Source of the DNA: an uncultured Rhodospirillales bacterium
GTDB lineage: Bacteria > Pseudomonadota > Alphaproteobacteria > Acetobacterales > Acetobacteraceae
DNA length: 49,793 nucleotides
Assembly: GCA_903823665.1 (NCBI GenBank)
Contig: CAIJTR010000123.1
Coordinates: 1-49,793, forward strand
Direction of reading: 5' to 3'
The stretch's first letter is position 1. Every line of letters begins with the position of its first letter. Shown here piece by piece: positions 19,005-32,500 of the stretch. The notes beneath the pieces are model-generated. The model ran no database searches. It saw only the letters and a list, made by a program, of their open reading frames with translations, and was not told the origin of the DNA. The translations under genes and the position numbers were made by a program.

Positions 19005-20527
19005 GGAGTGGCACCCGGTGGTGCGACCAGCGATGTTCCAAGTTCGATCATCTGTGCGGGCAAGCCAGGGTTGGCATCCACCAATGACTGCATGCTGGCG
19101 CTGATGTCGTGCAGCTGAGCGCTGGAGAGCCGCTCGGCCGCCAGTGTTTCGGTAATCGTTACCAGCACCGGTGCGGCCTTCGCACCGCGCACCGAATGCA
19201 GCGCCAGGGCAACGCGCTGGGCGAGACCGCCGCTGGCGGGTCTGGCGTCGATCCATAAGGCGGTCGCCACCAGACGGTCTGGCCCGGTGGTGCTGATGAT
19301 CCGCCAATCGGCGGCGGCATCGCGGTGCAGCGTGGTGACGGTGACATCCTCGGCGGCCAGTTCACCGGTTTGCGCGCGCAGGGCCTGGTTGATGGCGGCT
19401 GGGTTGATGCGCTCGGCAAACACTGCCACGCGCAGCTGCAACTGGCCGCGATCGCAGAGATAGGCAAAATCACGGCGGCCACTGAGCCCGGCATTATGGG
19501 CGGGATCGGCGACGCAGCCCGAGGGTGTGGCGGGAGCGGCAATTTCGCGCGGCATGGCGACGCCACGCTCGTCAAGCGCCAGCGCCATGCAGGGTGCCAC
19601 GGCTGCGAGACCGAGCAGCAAAGCAAGCGTGCCCCATAGCGTGCGGGAGGCTGGGCTGGGGAAAGCACCACCGAATTTCGGCACCGGAAACGGACCAGCA
19701 TCCTCGCGAAACGGCAGTCCGACGAGGATCAGCAGCACGATGACGATGGAGAAGAAGATCCAGCCATACAGCACGTGATCAACCTCGACGGCCTCGGCAC
19801 TGCCCATGGCGTGCCCGAGCCAGACGATACCAAGGGCGCGAAAGCCGTTGGCGACGATCGGAATGACCACGGAGGCTGCGATGAAGACTGCCCGCTTGAA
19901 CCAGGTGCGATAGATCATGCAGGCGTACAGCACGCCGAATGCGATGGAGGCGATCAGGAAACGCAGGCCGGCACAAGCCTCGGCGACGAGAAAGTTGCCT
20001 TCCGGGATCTCGATCAAATTGCCGTCGCTGAAATAGGGCACGCCGATGACATCAAGGCCTGTGGTGGTGAACCAGGCGGTGAAATGCTGCAAAGCCGGGG
20101 TCAGGAAGGCACCGAACGGCACCAGAAAGCCCAGATACAGCAACGGCACGGCCATCGAGCGGAACATCCGCCAGCCCAAAACGCAGAGGAACATCAGTTC
20201 CATCATGACCATCGCCATGATCTGCTGGCCTTCCATGATGCCCAGCCGTTCGGCGGCAAGCCAGACCACGGCGACCGGAATGGCCAACAAGGCGAGATAT
20301 GGGATTGGGACGATCGGGGTTGCCATCGCCACCGCCCGGCGCTCCCACGCCAGAAACAACGCGATGGGGATAACAAAGAAGCAATGGCCGTAGGCAGTGC
20401 TTTGGCTCCAGACCTGAACGGCTGCCTGTCCCTCCTCGCGGAACACCAGCAACAGCACCGCGATGCCGACCAGCAAGGCGATGCCGGCCTGGTTGATGGC
20501 CGGACGCTGGAGAGTGGTGGCGCTCAT
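19001..20527 (-). CDS. Exosortase A (XrtA/EpsH) fused to an EpsI-like domain
   Basis: 508 residues with eight or more hydrophobic segments in the first 290. The exosortase catalytic residues are visible: Cys185 in VAEACAGLRFL, Arg230 in ANGFRALGI and His251 in VDHVLYGW. The family is a membrane cysteine transpeptidase that processes PEP-CTERM proteins. From about residue 300, after one more membrane segment, a soluble EpsI-like (DUF3485) domain follows, encoded separately in many species. It is preceded by a 113-bp gap after the FemAB gene and coupled to the glycosyltransferase after it. No PEP-CTERM substrate is found in the window. Confidence 0.93.
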   Translation of the reverse strand: MSATTLQRPAINQAGIALLVGIAVLLLVFREEGQAAVQVWSQSTAYGHCFFVIPIALFLAWERRAVAMATPIVPIPYLALLAIPVAVVWLAAERLGIMEGQQIMAMVMMELMFLCVLGWRMFRSMAVPLLYLGFLVPFGAFLTPALQHFTAWFTTTGLDVIGVPYFSDGNLIEIPEGNFLVAEACAGLRFLIASIAFGVLYACMIYRTWFKRAVFIAASVVIPIVANGFRALGIVWLGHAMGSAEAVEVDHVLYGWIFFSIVIVLLILVGLPFREDAGPFPVPKFGGAFPSPASRTLWGTLALLLGLAAVAPCMALALDERGVAMPREIAAPATPSGCVADPAHNAGLSGRRDFAYLCDRGQLQLRVAVFAERINPAAINQALRAQTGELAAEDVTVTTLHRDAAADWRIISTTGPDRLVATALWIDARPASGGLAQRVALALHSVRGAKAAPVLVTITETLAAERLSSAQLHDISASMQSLVDANPGLPAQMIELGTSLVAPPGATP

Positions 20528-23500
20528 GGCTCTATCGACCTGGTGAAAGGAAGCAAGACGGCAACAACGCTAGCTGGCAAGAACCACAGCCACGGCAAAG
20601 AAGAAAGCCGAAAGACCGTGAGGACGGTGGCGTCATGGCTTTAGCCCACGCCGCGCACGATGTGAGGCCCGATGGTGTTGGCAACCGGCAGCGGCAGGCG
20701 CTTCCACGTGGCGATCATCAGCCGGTATTTCGGGTTGAGTGGATTGTTCTCGGGAATGCGGGCACCGGGGGCGAGGCAGAAGCGGTAGCGCAGTGGCTCT
20801 GGCACGAAGCCCCAGTTCTTTTTGAAGGAGAACGAGCCGGTGCCGTGCTTGCTGCGGCCGAAATCAAACATCGTGCAGCCGCGTGCGGCGGCCCGGCGCA
20901 TGACTTCCCAATACATGAAATCATTGGCGAAACAGCTGCGCGCGGCCAGGGTGCCGCCACCGTAATAGGGAATGACCTCTTGGCGCCAATAGAAGTTCAT
21001 CACCGAGGCCACTGCCGTCTCGCCGTCAAAGATGGTGACGATGTCGAGATCGGCTGCGAACACCTCGGCCAGGATTTCGAAATAGCGCCGGGAGAACACC
21101 GGGGTGCCGAGGTTGCGCACGCTTTCGGCGTAGATGCGGTGGAGCAAAGTGGTGTTTTGATCAGCGATGGATTTCAGCCCGCGCTCAATGCCTTTGCGCA
21201 CCACGGCGCGTTGCTTGCGCGGGATGGCCTTCATGTTGGTCTCGTCATCGGCCACCATGGTACTACGGAAGGTGACGTAAAGGTCGCTGCGTTCCTGCCA
21301 TGCGGTGTTTTGCTCAGGCGCCAAATCAGGCAGCGCTGCGAGCGGGCGCCATTCCATGACGGACACGCCACATTGCTTCATCACCTGGCGCGAGGCTGCC
21401 TCCAATGCCGTGAACGCCTCGGTGTCGATGGCAAGCGGGCCGCCATAGACGCAGAACGGCAGCGAGGTGAGCTGCTGGCCGAACAGCATCGACTTGATGT
21501 GGCAGAGCGGCAGGACGCCGACGATGGCGCCGTCACGCTCGGCGATCAAATAATGCGTGCGGTGGCCGAAGGCGCGGGTGATCACCTGGCGCCAATCGGC
21601 ACGGTGAAAGAAGGTGGCGTCAGGCTGGGCGTGGATGAACGCATCCCATGCAGCCTCGCTTCCCTGGGGCAGCTCACGGCAGGTGGTGGTCATCAGGTGG
21701 CGCCTTGTGCCAGTTCGGGTGCCAGTTCGGGTGCCAGTTCGGCAGCGTAGACCTGATCGACCCGGCCCCAGGCGAAATCGCGCAGCAGGCGATCGAGGCG
21801 GGGACTGGTGCGGTGCAGGTTCAGGTAGTGGCGAAACCGCGAGCGCAATGGGGCTTTGACACGCGGCTGGCCGGGGTCGAGTTCCCAGGGATGGGTGTAG
21901 AACATGCCGCCGCGATGCTCGGTGACGTTGAAGCGGCGCAGGCCCTGGCGGTAGATCGTGTAAGGCAGCAGGCGGAAGAAGCCGCCGCCGGAGCAGGGGA
22001 TGCGGCGTGCGCCAAGCTCGATGGTGGTCATCGGCAGTTCCCACAGCGCGCCGCCGGCGACTTTCTCCGGAAAGCGCGTGGCGTTGGGGGAGCCGTACAG
22101 ATCATGCTTCACCGGATAGACGCTGGAGCTGTAGCGGTAGCCGGCGGCGGCCAGTGCGTCATAGGCCCAGGGCGTGCGGGCGCTGATGGAGAAGGTGGGC
22201 GCGCGGTAGCCGAGGACGGCCACACCGCCGATATCTTCCAGCAGGGCACGGGCACGGGTTACATCGGAGGCAAACGCTTCTGGGGTCTGCCGGTCAACGC
22301 GATGATGCTCATAGCCATGGCTGGCGAGTTCATGGCCTTGCGCCACGATGCGGCGGACGATTTGTGGATAGCGCTCGGCGACCCAGCCCAGGGTGAACAG
22401 CGTGGCCTTCACCCCGGCAGCGTCGAACTGCGCGAGGATGCGATCGGTGTTGGCCTCGACCCGGCAGGGCATGCTTGCCCAGTCGGCACGGTCGATGACA
22501 TTGGCGAAGGCCTCGACATGGAAATAATCCTCCACATCGACGGTCATGGCATTCAGGATTTGGGAGTGCACGGCCGCACCGTTCACAGCTTGGCCGGTCA
22601 ACGCCCGCTGTCGAGGCTGAACATCTCGGCCAGCTTTTGAAACAGACGCTCACGCCGTCCAACGCGATCCTCCAGCGCCTCGATCCGGAAGGCCATGCTC
22701 GACAGGCTGCGCACCTCACTCTCGCTGAGCGGGACGTGGCTGCCGTTGACGGCACCGAAGGCGGGTCCTGGCGCGAAGCCGTTGGTCTGGCCGTTGGTGT
22801 AGCCCGGTGCATACGTCGCTGCCGCGGCACCGTCACTGCTCTCCATGCCGCGCAGATCCTGCGCCAGCTCCTCTGACGTGGCCTCCACCATCGTGGCGGT
22901 GATGTCAGATGCCTCATCAAGAGCGCCGTGCATCAGCAGGCGCGAGCATAGGCGGTTGATCCGGCGCGGAATGCCATCGGTGTGATGAAAGATGGCGTCG
23001 AACGCGGCGTCTTCCCATTGCGGCCGACCGGTGCCGCCAGCGGTGGCCATGCGATGCTCGATATAGGCGCGTGTCTCCTCGCGGGTCAGCGGACCCAGAT
23101 GATAGGAGGCGAGCACGCGCTGGCGCAGCTGATCCAGATCGGGGCTGGCCAGCATTTTGCGGAATTGCGGCTGTCCCAGCAGAATGGTCTGCATCGCGGC
23201 ACCACCATTGGCGGTGAGGTTGGAGAGCATACGCAGCTCCTCCAACGCCGCCAGCGACAGGTTCTGCACCTCATCGACCACCAAAAGGCAGCGACGGCCG
23301 GTTTGCTGATGCTCCTGCAGCAGAGTTTCGAAACGGCGCAGCAGATGGGCGCGGCCGGGTTGCTCGTCTTCCAGGCCGAAGCCTGCCATGGCGAGGCGAA
23401 ACAGATCCTCGCCCGAGACCTGCGTGGTACTGATGCGGGCGACGGTGTAGGTGTCACGGTCAAGCTGCGACCACAGGCGCTCGACCAGCGTGGTTTTGCC

Positions 23501-26500
23501 GGCACCGACCTCACCGGTGACGACGATGAAGCCTTCGCCTTGCGAAAGACCGTAGATGAGATGGGAAATCGCTCGGCTGTGGCCCTTGCTGCCGAAGAAG
23601 AAGCGGCTGTCAGGCGTCAGCTGGAACGGCATGCCGTTCAGGTTGTAATATTGCTCATACATGGCAGTGCGGACCGATCAGAATTTCTGCAACAGGCCGA
23701 GCAGGATCTCATTGACGGTGACCCCAGGGATCCCGGCCGATGATGATCTTTTATACAGTGAATAGTTAACTGTCCCGCTCAACTGCTCAGAGAAAGTTTT
23801 GGACAGGCTTGCGTTGGCCACAACGAACGGCGAGGTGCCCTGGCCTTTTGTTTGGGTGATGCCATAGCTGCCGGTGAGCGAACTGGTGAAGGTCTCTGAC
23901 AGCTGGTGCTGCCAGCCGAGATTGCCGATCAGATCCGAGCCGTTGGTCGAGTTTTGCGCCACACCCGTGCTGGTGCCGCCAGGACTTTCGCGCTGATCAG
24001 CGCTCAGCCCCGCCGTCAGCGTGTCACGGTCGAGCGACATCACGGCGGTGAGTGAGGACTGCGTCAGGCGGTAGACGGCACTGGCGTTGCTGGAACTGCC
24101 GTTGGAATACTGAATGGGAGCCCCGGTGCGCGGGTCGATTGTCACCCCAGCCAGTGTGGTGCGCGCTGTGCCGGCAAAGCCATTCAGTTGCTGCAGATTG
24201 GTGGTAACGCCCGAGGATGAGGTCGCGAACAACGCAATGCGCGCGGTCGGCTTATAGGTGGCGTTCAGCTTGACTGACGTACCGCCATCGACATAGCCGT
24301 AGCTTAGCGCCAGCGAACTGTCTTCGTTCGGGGTGAGCGTGAAGCCCAGCGTGCCCAGCGGCGAATTGAGGTTGTAGGCGCGCGAGGTCTGAACGCCGCC
24401 GCTGTAGACGGCGCTGTAGTGCACATCTTCGTAGCCGATTTTGGCGTTGATCGCGAAGAAGCGGTTGACCGCATAGGTGGGCGCGTAGGTCGCCTCATAA
24501 CGGTAGGAACTGGCGAGCGCCCCGCTGCCGGAAGTTTGTTGGCCGCTCAGATCGACAGTGTGGTTGAAGCGGCCGAACGCATCACCGGTGGAGAAATTGG
24601 CATCCTCGTTCTGCGATAGGCTGCGAGTGTTTTGCGAGCCGCTTCTGAAACCGTTTAGCCCGGATTGGCTCGGGGTCTGGATGACGGAATCAGCGATGGT
24701 GTAGCTGAGCTTGCCGGTGCCGATGTCGCCGAACTGATGCGTCAGATACGGGTTGGCGGAGACGTTGTAGAGCCGCTCCAGCGCGTTGCGGCTGATCGCC
24801 GAGTTGGTCGCCGGGCCGTAGCCGTTGACCACCGGAGTCTGGCTGGCAAACGCCTTCAGATCGAGAAACGCGGTCTGGTCGTAAAGCTCGATCAGCGCGT
24901 CACCGTTCAGATTTTGATCAATGCGGCTCTCTGAATTCACCTGCGGATAGTAATACAGCACCGGGTTATAGGTCAGATTGACCTGCACCCGGCGGACGTC
25001 GCTGACCACCGCAATGCTGGGCGTGAGTCGGCCTTCGAAGCTGCCCTTGGCCTTTTGCTGGGTCAAAGAGCCGCTCTGGCCGCCGACATTGTCGGTGTAG
25101 CCGGCCTGCGCGCCGATTTGCGCCTGGAAGGTGAAGGGCTGACTGCCGCCCTTGGTCAACGGCGTGTCGATGAAATCCTTCAGATTGGGCAAGGCACCGC
25201 CGAAGCCGGTGGTCGGCAGAATGCCCGTGCCGGAGCCGATGCCGTTGTTAAGCGCCGCCGACTGCGCCTGTGCCGGATGGCTGAACGCCAGCACGGACCA
25301 GCCGAGTGCCGAGCAACCGATCGTCTTCAGCGCGGCGCGAAAGTGAAGCCGGGTGGGCTGGGTCATCGATCAGGAATACGATCCGTAATATTCGTAAGCG
25401 CCGAACGTGTTGCTCGATGTCGTTCGGATCTTGTTAAGCAACAATGTGATTTTTGGACATAGCTTCACAAGATCCAAGGCTGCTTCGACCTCGTTTCTTT
25501 GCGTGCGCTCGGCTTCAACGACCATGATGATTTCGTTGACCACCGGTGCCAGCGTGCTCGGGTCACTGGTTGACAGACAAGGCGGCAGGTCAAGGATGAA
25601 GATATGATCAGGGAATCTTCGCGCCAGCCGCTCCACCACCTGACTGACCGGACGGCGTGAGGTGATATCCTCACCGCCGGTCATTTCCGCAGCGTCGCGA
25701 CCGACAGGAAGGATGGAAAGATGCTCAACGGCGGTAGGGACGATCAGATCCTCGATTCGTATCGCACCGGAGGCAGCAACATCGAGCAGGCCGATTCGCT
25801 CTGACAGCCCGAGGTGATGGCTGACTGAGCGCTTTTTGAAGTCCACATCGACCAGCACGGTCGGGCGCATGACGTTGTGGGCAATGGCGCCGGCGAGGTT
25901 GATGGCGGTGAAGCTCTTGCCTTCGCCGGGCCGGGCGCTGGTGACCATCAGCAGTTCGCCGGCTGCGTTGCTGGTCCGCTTGCCACGGCTGGCGCGCAGA
26001 ATGCGGCTGACGGCGATGCGGTATTCCTCAGAAATACGGGTGCGCACATTGCCGGTGACAACGAGGCCTGCGGCACCGAGCATGGCCATATCGACGAATT
26101 GCGGGCCAGGACCGCCACGTGCCGCAGCCTCGGCCGACATGCGCTCGCCTGAGGCGCGGGCGGTGGCATAGACCGGTGCATCCTGGCCTTGCTCATCGGC
26201 CGGTCGTGGGCGGGCGGGCGGTGGTGGGGTGCGGCTGGCAGTGAGGGCTGCCGTGTTGGCAGCGTTGGCGCTGCTCTGCGGCAGCGTGTCGATGAGCCGA
26301 CTGGCACTTGGCATGACCTGCGACAGATCGCTGGTCCCGGCAAGCCGTTCGGCGGCACGCTCGACCAGATGGGACGGGGAGGATGGCAGCGGCGGGGCGG
26401 CAGGAGCCGGAGTAGCTGACACGGGAGCAACTGGCACCGGAGCGTCGGGTGTTTCGCTGACCGGCGGGAGATTGTCGCTCATGCGATGCCCTGCGCGTAA

Positions 26501-29500
26501 AGGCGCCAGACGAGGCCGCCATAGATGACACAAAGCACGACGAAGGCGGCACTGACGCTACCGACCTGCACGACGCGCTTCCATAGCGGGACCACGCTTG
26601 CGATCACCGAAATACCGCCGATCACCGGCAGGCCCAGGCTTCGGAGATCGTCAATGTTCTGGAACGAAGAGTCGATCTCACCCAGCATCAGCGAGAGTGC
26701 CACACCGGCGGCAATGCCGGCTACGAGCACGCCACTGAGCAGCACGATGCGCTGCGGGCTGACTGGGGTTTGCGGCATTTGCGGCGGATCGACGATCTGC
26801 ATCTTCACCTGGTTGGCGTCTGAGTCAGCGGCGGCTGAAATGCGCATCTGCTCACGACGGGCGAGCAACTCGTCATAGTTGCGACGCACCACGTCATAGT
26901 CACGGTTGAGGTTGGTGAACTCGGCCTGCAGGCCAGGGGCGCTGCGGGCGATCTCCTCAAGCTTGTTGCGTTCCTGTTGGGCGTCGGTGATCTGACGCTG
27001 CAGCGAACCGATAACGCCTTCATTCTCCACGAGGCGCACCTTCAGCTGCTCATAGACTGGGTTGGGCACCGAACGGGTGGATGGGCCAGTGGGCGCACGC
27101 GGTGCCGACGGAGCCGCATCCGGCGTACCGATGCTGCCCGATTTCAGCGCCTGGATCATTTGTATCATCTGGCGGACCTCGGGGTAGTCATCGGTGTATT
27201 TCAGCCGAAGCTCCGCCAGATGCTGTTGGGCGGCGGTGATGCGCGCGGCGTTTGCTCCGCCGCCACCGCCACCCCCGCCGCCGCCACCGCCGGCATTGGT
27301 CTCGGTGACCAGCAGCGGCGGCGTGGTAAGCAATTCCTTGCTGAGCGAGTCACGGCGCGCCAGCACGTCCTCAAGACGGCCCTGGAGCTGCTTGAGATTG
27401 GCGGTGGCCTGTTCGTAGTGGGACACACCGCCGCCATCGGCCGGCAGCAGGTCGAGATATTTCACCCGAAATTCCGCACGCTTGCGCTCCGCATCGCGCA
27501 GCTGGGTTTCGTATTTGTCGATCTGGCCCTGGATGAAGCTGCCGGCGTTTTCCATGTCCGAGCGGTTGTTGCCGATCTTGCTCTCAACGAAGGTGGTGAG
27601 GATGTTTTGCACCACGTCCAGCGCCAGCTTGGGGTTGACGTTGCGATAGCTGATGGTGAACAGGTTGCGCGTCTGCGGCACCACGCGGATTTCGGTCTGC
27701 AGCCGGGCGACCATGCGCTCCCGGTCCGCCGGGCCTTGCAGCTGCAAATCAAGATCGGTCTTGGCGATCAGCTTTTGTAGGTTCGGACGGCTGAGCAGGG
27801 TGCGTTGAAGAATATCGAGCTCGGACGGCACCGAGTTGTCCAGGCCGACGCCGCGCAGCAGCGGCGTCAGCACAGCGTCCGCATCCACATAAAGGCGGGC
27901 ATTGGCCTCATAGGTGTTGGGGATCGCCATCACGCCATACCAGCCGCCCAGGCAAAGCAGCCAGGCCGTCGCAAGAGCGATCCAGCGGCGCTGCCAAACG
28001 GCGCGCGCCCGGCGCATCAACATCTCGCGCAAGCCATCCATCAGTGCGGGTCCTTAGAGAATTTGCTTTGGGAACATGGGACTAGAAGTACGATTGCGGG
28101 ATGATCAACGTGTCGCCGGGCTGCATGTCGATGTTTTGGCTCACGTCGCCGTCACGGATCAGGTCGTTCAGGCGCACCGGGATGCGCTCCTGCTGATCGC
28201 CGGTGTGGCGGACGATGACGGCGCGGTTGCCGGCGGCGAACTTGGTCAGGCCCTTGCTGGCGATGACCACGTCAAGCACGGTCATGCGGTCACTGTAAGG
28301 CAGCGCCAGCGGCTCGGTCGCTTCACCGATCACCTTGATCTGGCGGTCATAGGTGCCGACGAAACCGTGCACGATGACGGAGACGTTGGGCTCTTTGACA
28401 AATTTCTGCAGGCGCGTGGTAATGTCAGCCGCAAGCTGCGACGGCGTGCGGCCAGCGGCCTGAATATCCGGCACCAGCGGCAGCGAGATGCGGCCATCGG
28501 GGCGCACGGGAGTGTCGGGCACGCTCAGCGTTGGGTTCTCATAGACGAACACCTGCAGATGATCACCGGCCCCGATCTGATAGTCACTCGCAGCGGCGCG
28601 CGCAGTGACGGGGACGGTCCGTGGGCCAACGGGGCCTGCATTGTCCACGCAACCAGCGAGCAGCGCCAAGCTTGCCGCGACGAGCATAAAGCCGGTTTTG
28701 CGCAGGAGGCCAAAACCCATGGGCTGTGATGCTGCGTGCGGTGTCATGGCTGCGTGTTCCATTTGGTGAGCAGTGAAGCAAATAAACCCGTGCCGCAGAG
28801 TGTGGCGCGGGACAGACCATATGAGGACGAAGACGTCGAACGGCAAATGACGGCGGTAAACCCTTGGCGAATAGGCGCGGAAGGAGTTGAACCCCCGACC
28901 TCTGCCATGTTGTGGCAGCGCTCTGCCACTGAGCTACACGCCTGCTTTCATTGGCCGCGGCGGGTGGAAACTCCGACTGCGGGGCATCGTCTAGCATCCT
29001 CATGAATGTTGCGTAAAGACGGTTGCACTATCGCCCGCCGCATCGTCCAAGTTGCAAGGGGAAGCCCCAACGCCGTGTTTAAGTTGGCTTTTCGCCTGCC
29101 GCAAGCAGAGCCAGCAGATGCGATGTCGCATCTGTGTCATAAAAACACTTCTTGCACTTAAAGAATTATCTTGGGATTAACCCGAGCCTATTCCTATTGG
29201 AAACTTCAACAAGACATCGCTGCCCCTGGCCCGGACGGTGCAAGCACGCGGCAGATGTGAATGACGCTGGCAAAGGTGGTGCGACGATGACCCGTATATT
29301 CGGCCATAACGTGCCAAACGAGCTCCTCTTGCTTGGCCTTGTCGAGCTCACAATTGGCTTCTTCGTTGCCTTCGCCAGCCTTGATGCCATGGCGATGAAA
29401 GCAGCAGCCCCTGGCTCCATAATGGGCTTTGGTGCCGCGGCTGGCCTGTCGATCTCGGCGCTCCTGATTTCATTCGCAATCGGGCTGTTCCGGCCGCAGA

Positions 29501-32500
29501 CCTTCCTGGAGCTGCGCCGGGTGGTGATCAAAACGGTGGTGGCAGCCCTGATCTCAGCACCGGTGATCTGCGTTGCCTGTTACGTGCTGCGTTTTGATGT
29601 CGAGCAACGTGTGGGCGGGCATCTGCCCGATCATGGCCAGGTCTGGCCATTTGACATGCTGGCCGCCTGGATTGGCCTGTTGCTGGCGATTAGGCTGGTG
29701 TTCAGTTATTCGCTGCGGATGAATATGTTCGCACGACGTGTTGTGGTGCTGGGCGACGACCTGTCATGCTTGCGCACCGTTCGCGCGGTGGAATATCAGA
29801 GCCACGGCCTGCTCGAGATTACCGCCCAGCTGGCACCGTTTCAAGGCAGTGCGCATGAGGCCGAGACGCTGGTGCAGCAATTGCGCCGGCGCCGGATCTG
29901 GGGCGTGGTGATGGGTCCGTCTGGCGACGCCCAGGCGCAGGCACGCCTCACCCAGGCCGCTGGAACGAAGCTGTGCGTTTGGGATGAGCGCCAGTTCTGG
30001 GAAAGCCAGCTGCGCCGCATCGACATCGATCTGCTGACCGAGGCCGACATGACGGCGTGGCACAGCGAGCCCCGCACCGCGTTTGGCCGAAAGGTTGCAG
30101 CCGTCATCGGCCGGGCCGGTGACATCGCACTGAGCTTGTTTCTGCTCATTCTGACATTGCCGCTGATGCTGCTGACGGCACTTGCCATCAAGCTCGACAA
30201 CCCTGGGCCTGTGTTCTACCGCCAGGAGCGCGTGGGGCTTGGCGGCGTGCCGTTCGTGCTGACCAAATTCCGCTCCATGCGCGTAGACGCCGAGAGTGCG
30301 GGCCCGGTGTGGGCCTCTAAAAAGGACAGCCGCGTGACGCGCGTCGGGGCCTTCATGCGCGCCACCCGCATCGATGAGCTGCCGCAGCTAATCTGCGTGC
30401 TGTCTGGGCAGATGAGCTTCATCGGGCCCCGGCCGGAGCGGCCACATTTCGTGGAGAAACTGGCGAACGTCATTCCGTTCTACCACGAGCGCTCGCGCGT
30501 GCGTCCGGGCCTTACGGGCTGGGCGCAGGTCAATTATCCCTACGGGGCGTCGATCGAGGATGCCCGGATGAAGCTTTCCTATGACCTTTATTATGCCCGC
30601 CACCGCAGCCTGTTTCTTGACGTGCTGATCCTGTTCTCGACGATCCGCGTCATCTTGTTCCAGGAAGGCGCGCGCTGAGCGGCAAAGGACTGCACAAGCC
30701 GCTGCGTGTGGCTGAAATAACCCCATGAACTTGCAAGCAACGGTCAGCCGGGGCATGTCAACGGCCAAGCCAAGTTGTTGTAGCTCCAACGATCTCATTG
30801 GCTGACATGACCGCCATTCTGAACAGGCCCGCATCACGATGAAAAAAATTCTGCTCGCAGGTGTCGCCGTCCTCGTTCTGGCGGCCGGCGGTGCCGGTGC
30901 CTATTGGAAATTCAGCCACGTGCGCGACCCGCTGGCCAATGCCCGCACTTTGCTGGCGAAGGGTGACACGCGCGGTGGCTCCATCGAACTGCGCAACGCC
31001 GTGCGCGACAATCCGCAAAACGGCGAGGCGCATTTCCAGCTTGGAGCGCTTGATCTGCAGACTGGCGATCCCGTCGCCGCTGAAAAAGAGCTGAAGGCTG
31101 CGCGTGTGCTGGGCGCGAGCCACCCCGAAATCCCGCTGATGCTGGCGCAGGCTTATCTGCAGCAGGTCAATCTGCAGCCTGGCAACCCGGTATTGTCCCA
31201 TGCCCGCGACGTGCTGACGGAGTTCAAGCCGCCGCTGTCGGACCCGAACTTCACCATGCAGCTGCTGATCTTGCGCTCGGTTGCGCAGACCATGCTGAAG
31301 GACCAAGACGCAGCACAGGCCTCGCTGGATGAGGCTGAGAAGCTGGTGCCGACCTCCGCCACGGCACCGATGGCCGCCGCCCGTGCCGCCTTTGTGCGCG
31401 GCGACTTGGATCTGGCGCAGAAAAAAGTGGACCATGCGCTGGAGATCGACCCCAAGCGGGCCGATGCTTATGTGATGCGCGGCCAATTGTTCGGACGTCA
31501 GAACCAGCGTGAAAAGGCGCTGGACGCCTTCAACGCCGCTGTCTCACTCAACCCGAAGAACATGGCAGCACGCCTTGAGCAGGCCAACATGCTCGTGCAG
31601 CTTGGCCAGAACGACAAAGCCAAAACTGCCGTCGACAGCATTCTGGCCGACCAGCCGCAGATCACTCAAGGCATCTACCTTAGGGCGCTGCTGCTGGTGC
31701 GCTCTGGCGACTACGCCGGTGCTGATGCGCAATTCCAGCGCATTCTGAACTCGATCGATCGGTTCCCGCGCGGTGGCTATTTCGTAGCGCTGGAGAAATA
31801 CAATCTCGGCCAGGTTGAACAGGCCGTTGACTTTGCCACGCGTTACGTCGCGCGCGTGCCCGGCGATCCCGACGCCCCTAAGCTGCTTGCCCGCATTCTG
31901 CTGGCCGACGGCAAGCCGGAGCGTGCCATCACCGTTCTGCAACGGGCTGCCAATGGTGCTGCGGCTGACGCAGAAATTCTGGATATGCTCGGCCGCGCCT
32001 ATTCCATCGCCGGCAGATCCAATGAGGCGGTGCAGAGCTTTGGCCGGGCGTCAAACCTGGAACCGACCAACACCGACATCCTCAGCCGTCTTGCCGCCGC
32101 CAAACTTGGCGCCGGTGACACGCGCGGTGCCACCGCTGACCTTACTAAAGCGATGGAACTATCGCCGGGGCAGGCCAAAACAGCTGAAGCGTTGGTGGTT
32201 GCATCGCTTGCGGGTGCTGACATCGCAGGGGCTAAAAAGGCACTTGCCACACTGCGCGAACAGACCGGCAGCACCGAGACGGTCGGCCTGCTGAGCGGCC
32301 AAATTTTGATGCGTGAGCAGAACTTCGACGGTGCAAAAGCACAGTTTGAGAACCTACTGGCCACCAACAGCAAGCTCATCCCTGCCCGCTTTGCCTTGGC
32401 ACAGGTACTGGCAGAGCAGGGCAAGACGGCTGAATCTGATCAGGCATTGCTCGACATCCTCAACCAGGAACCAGCCGACACCGATGCGCTCGGCCCGGTG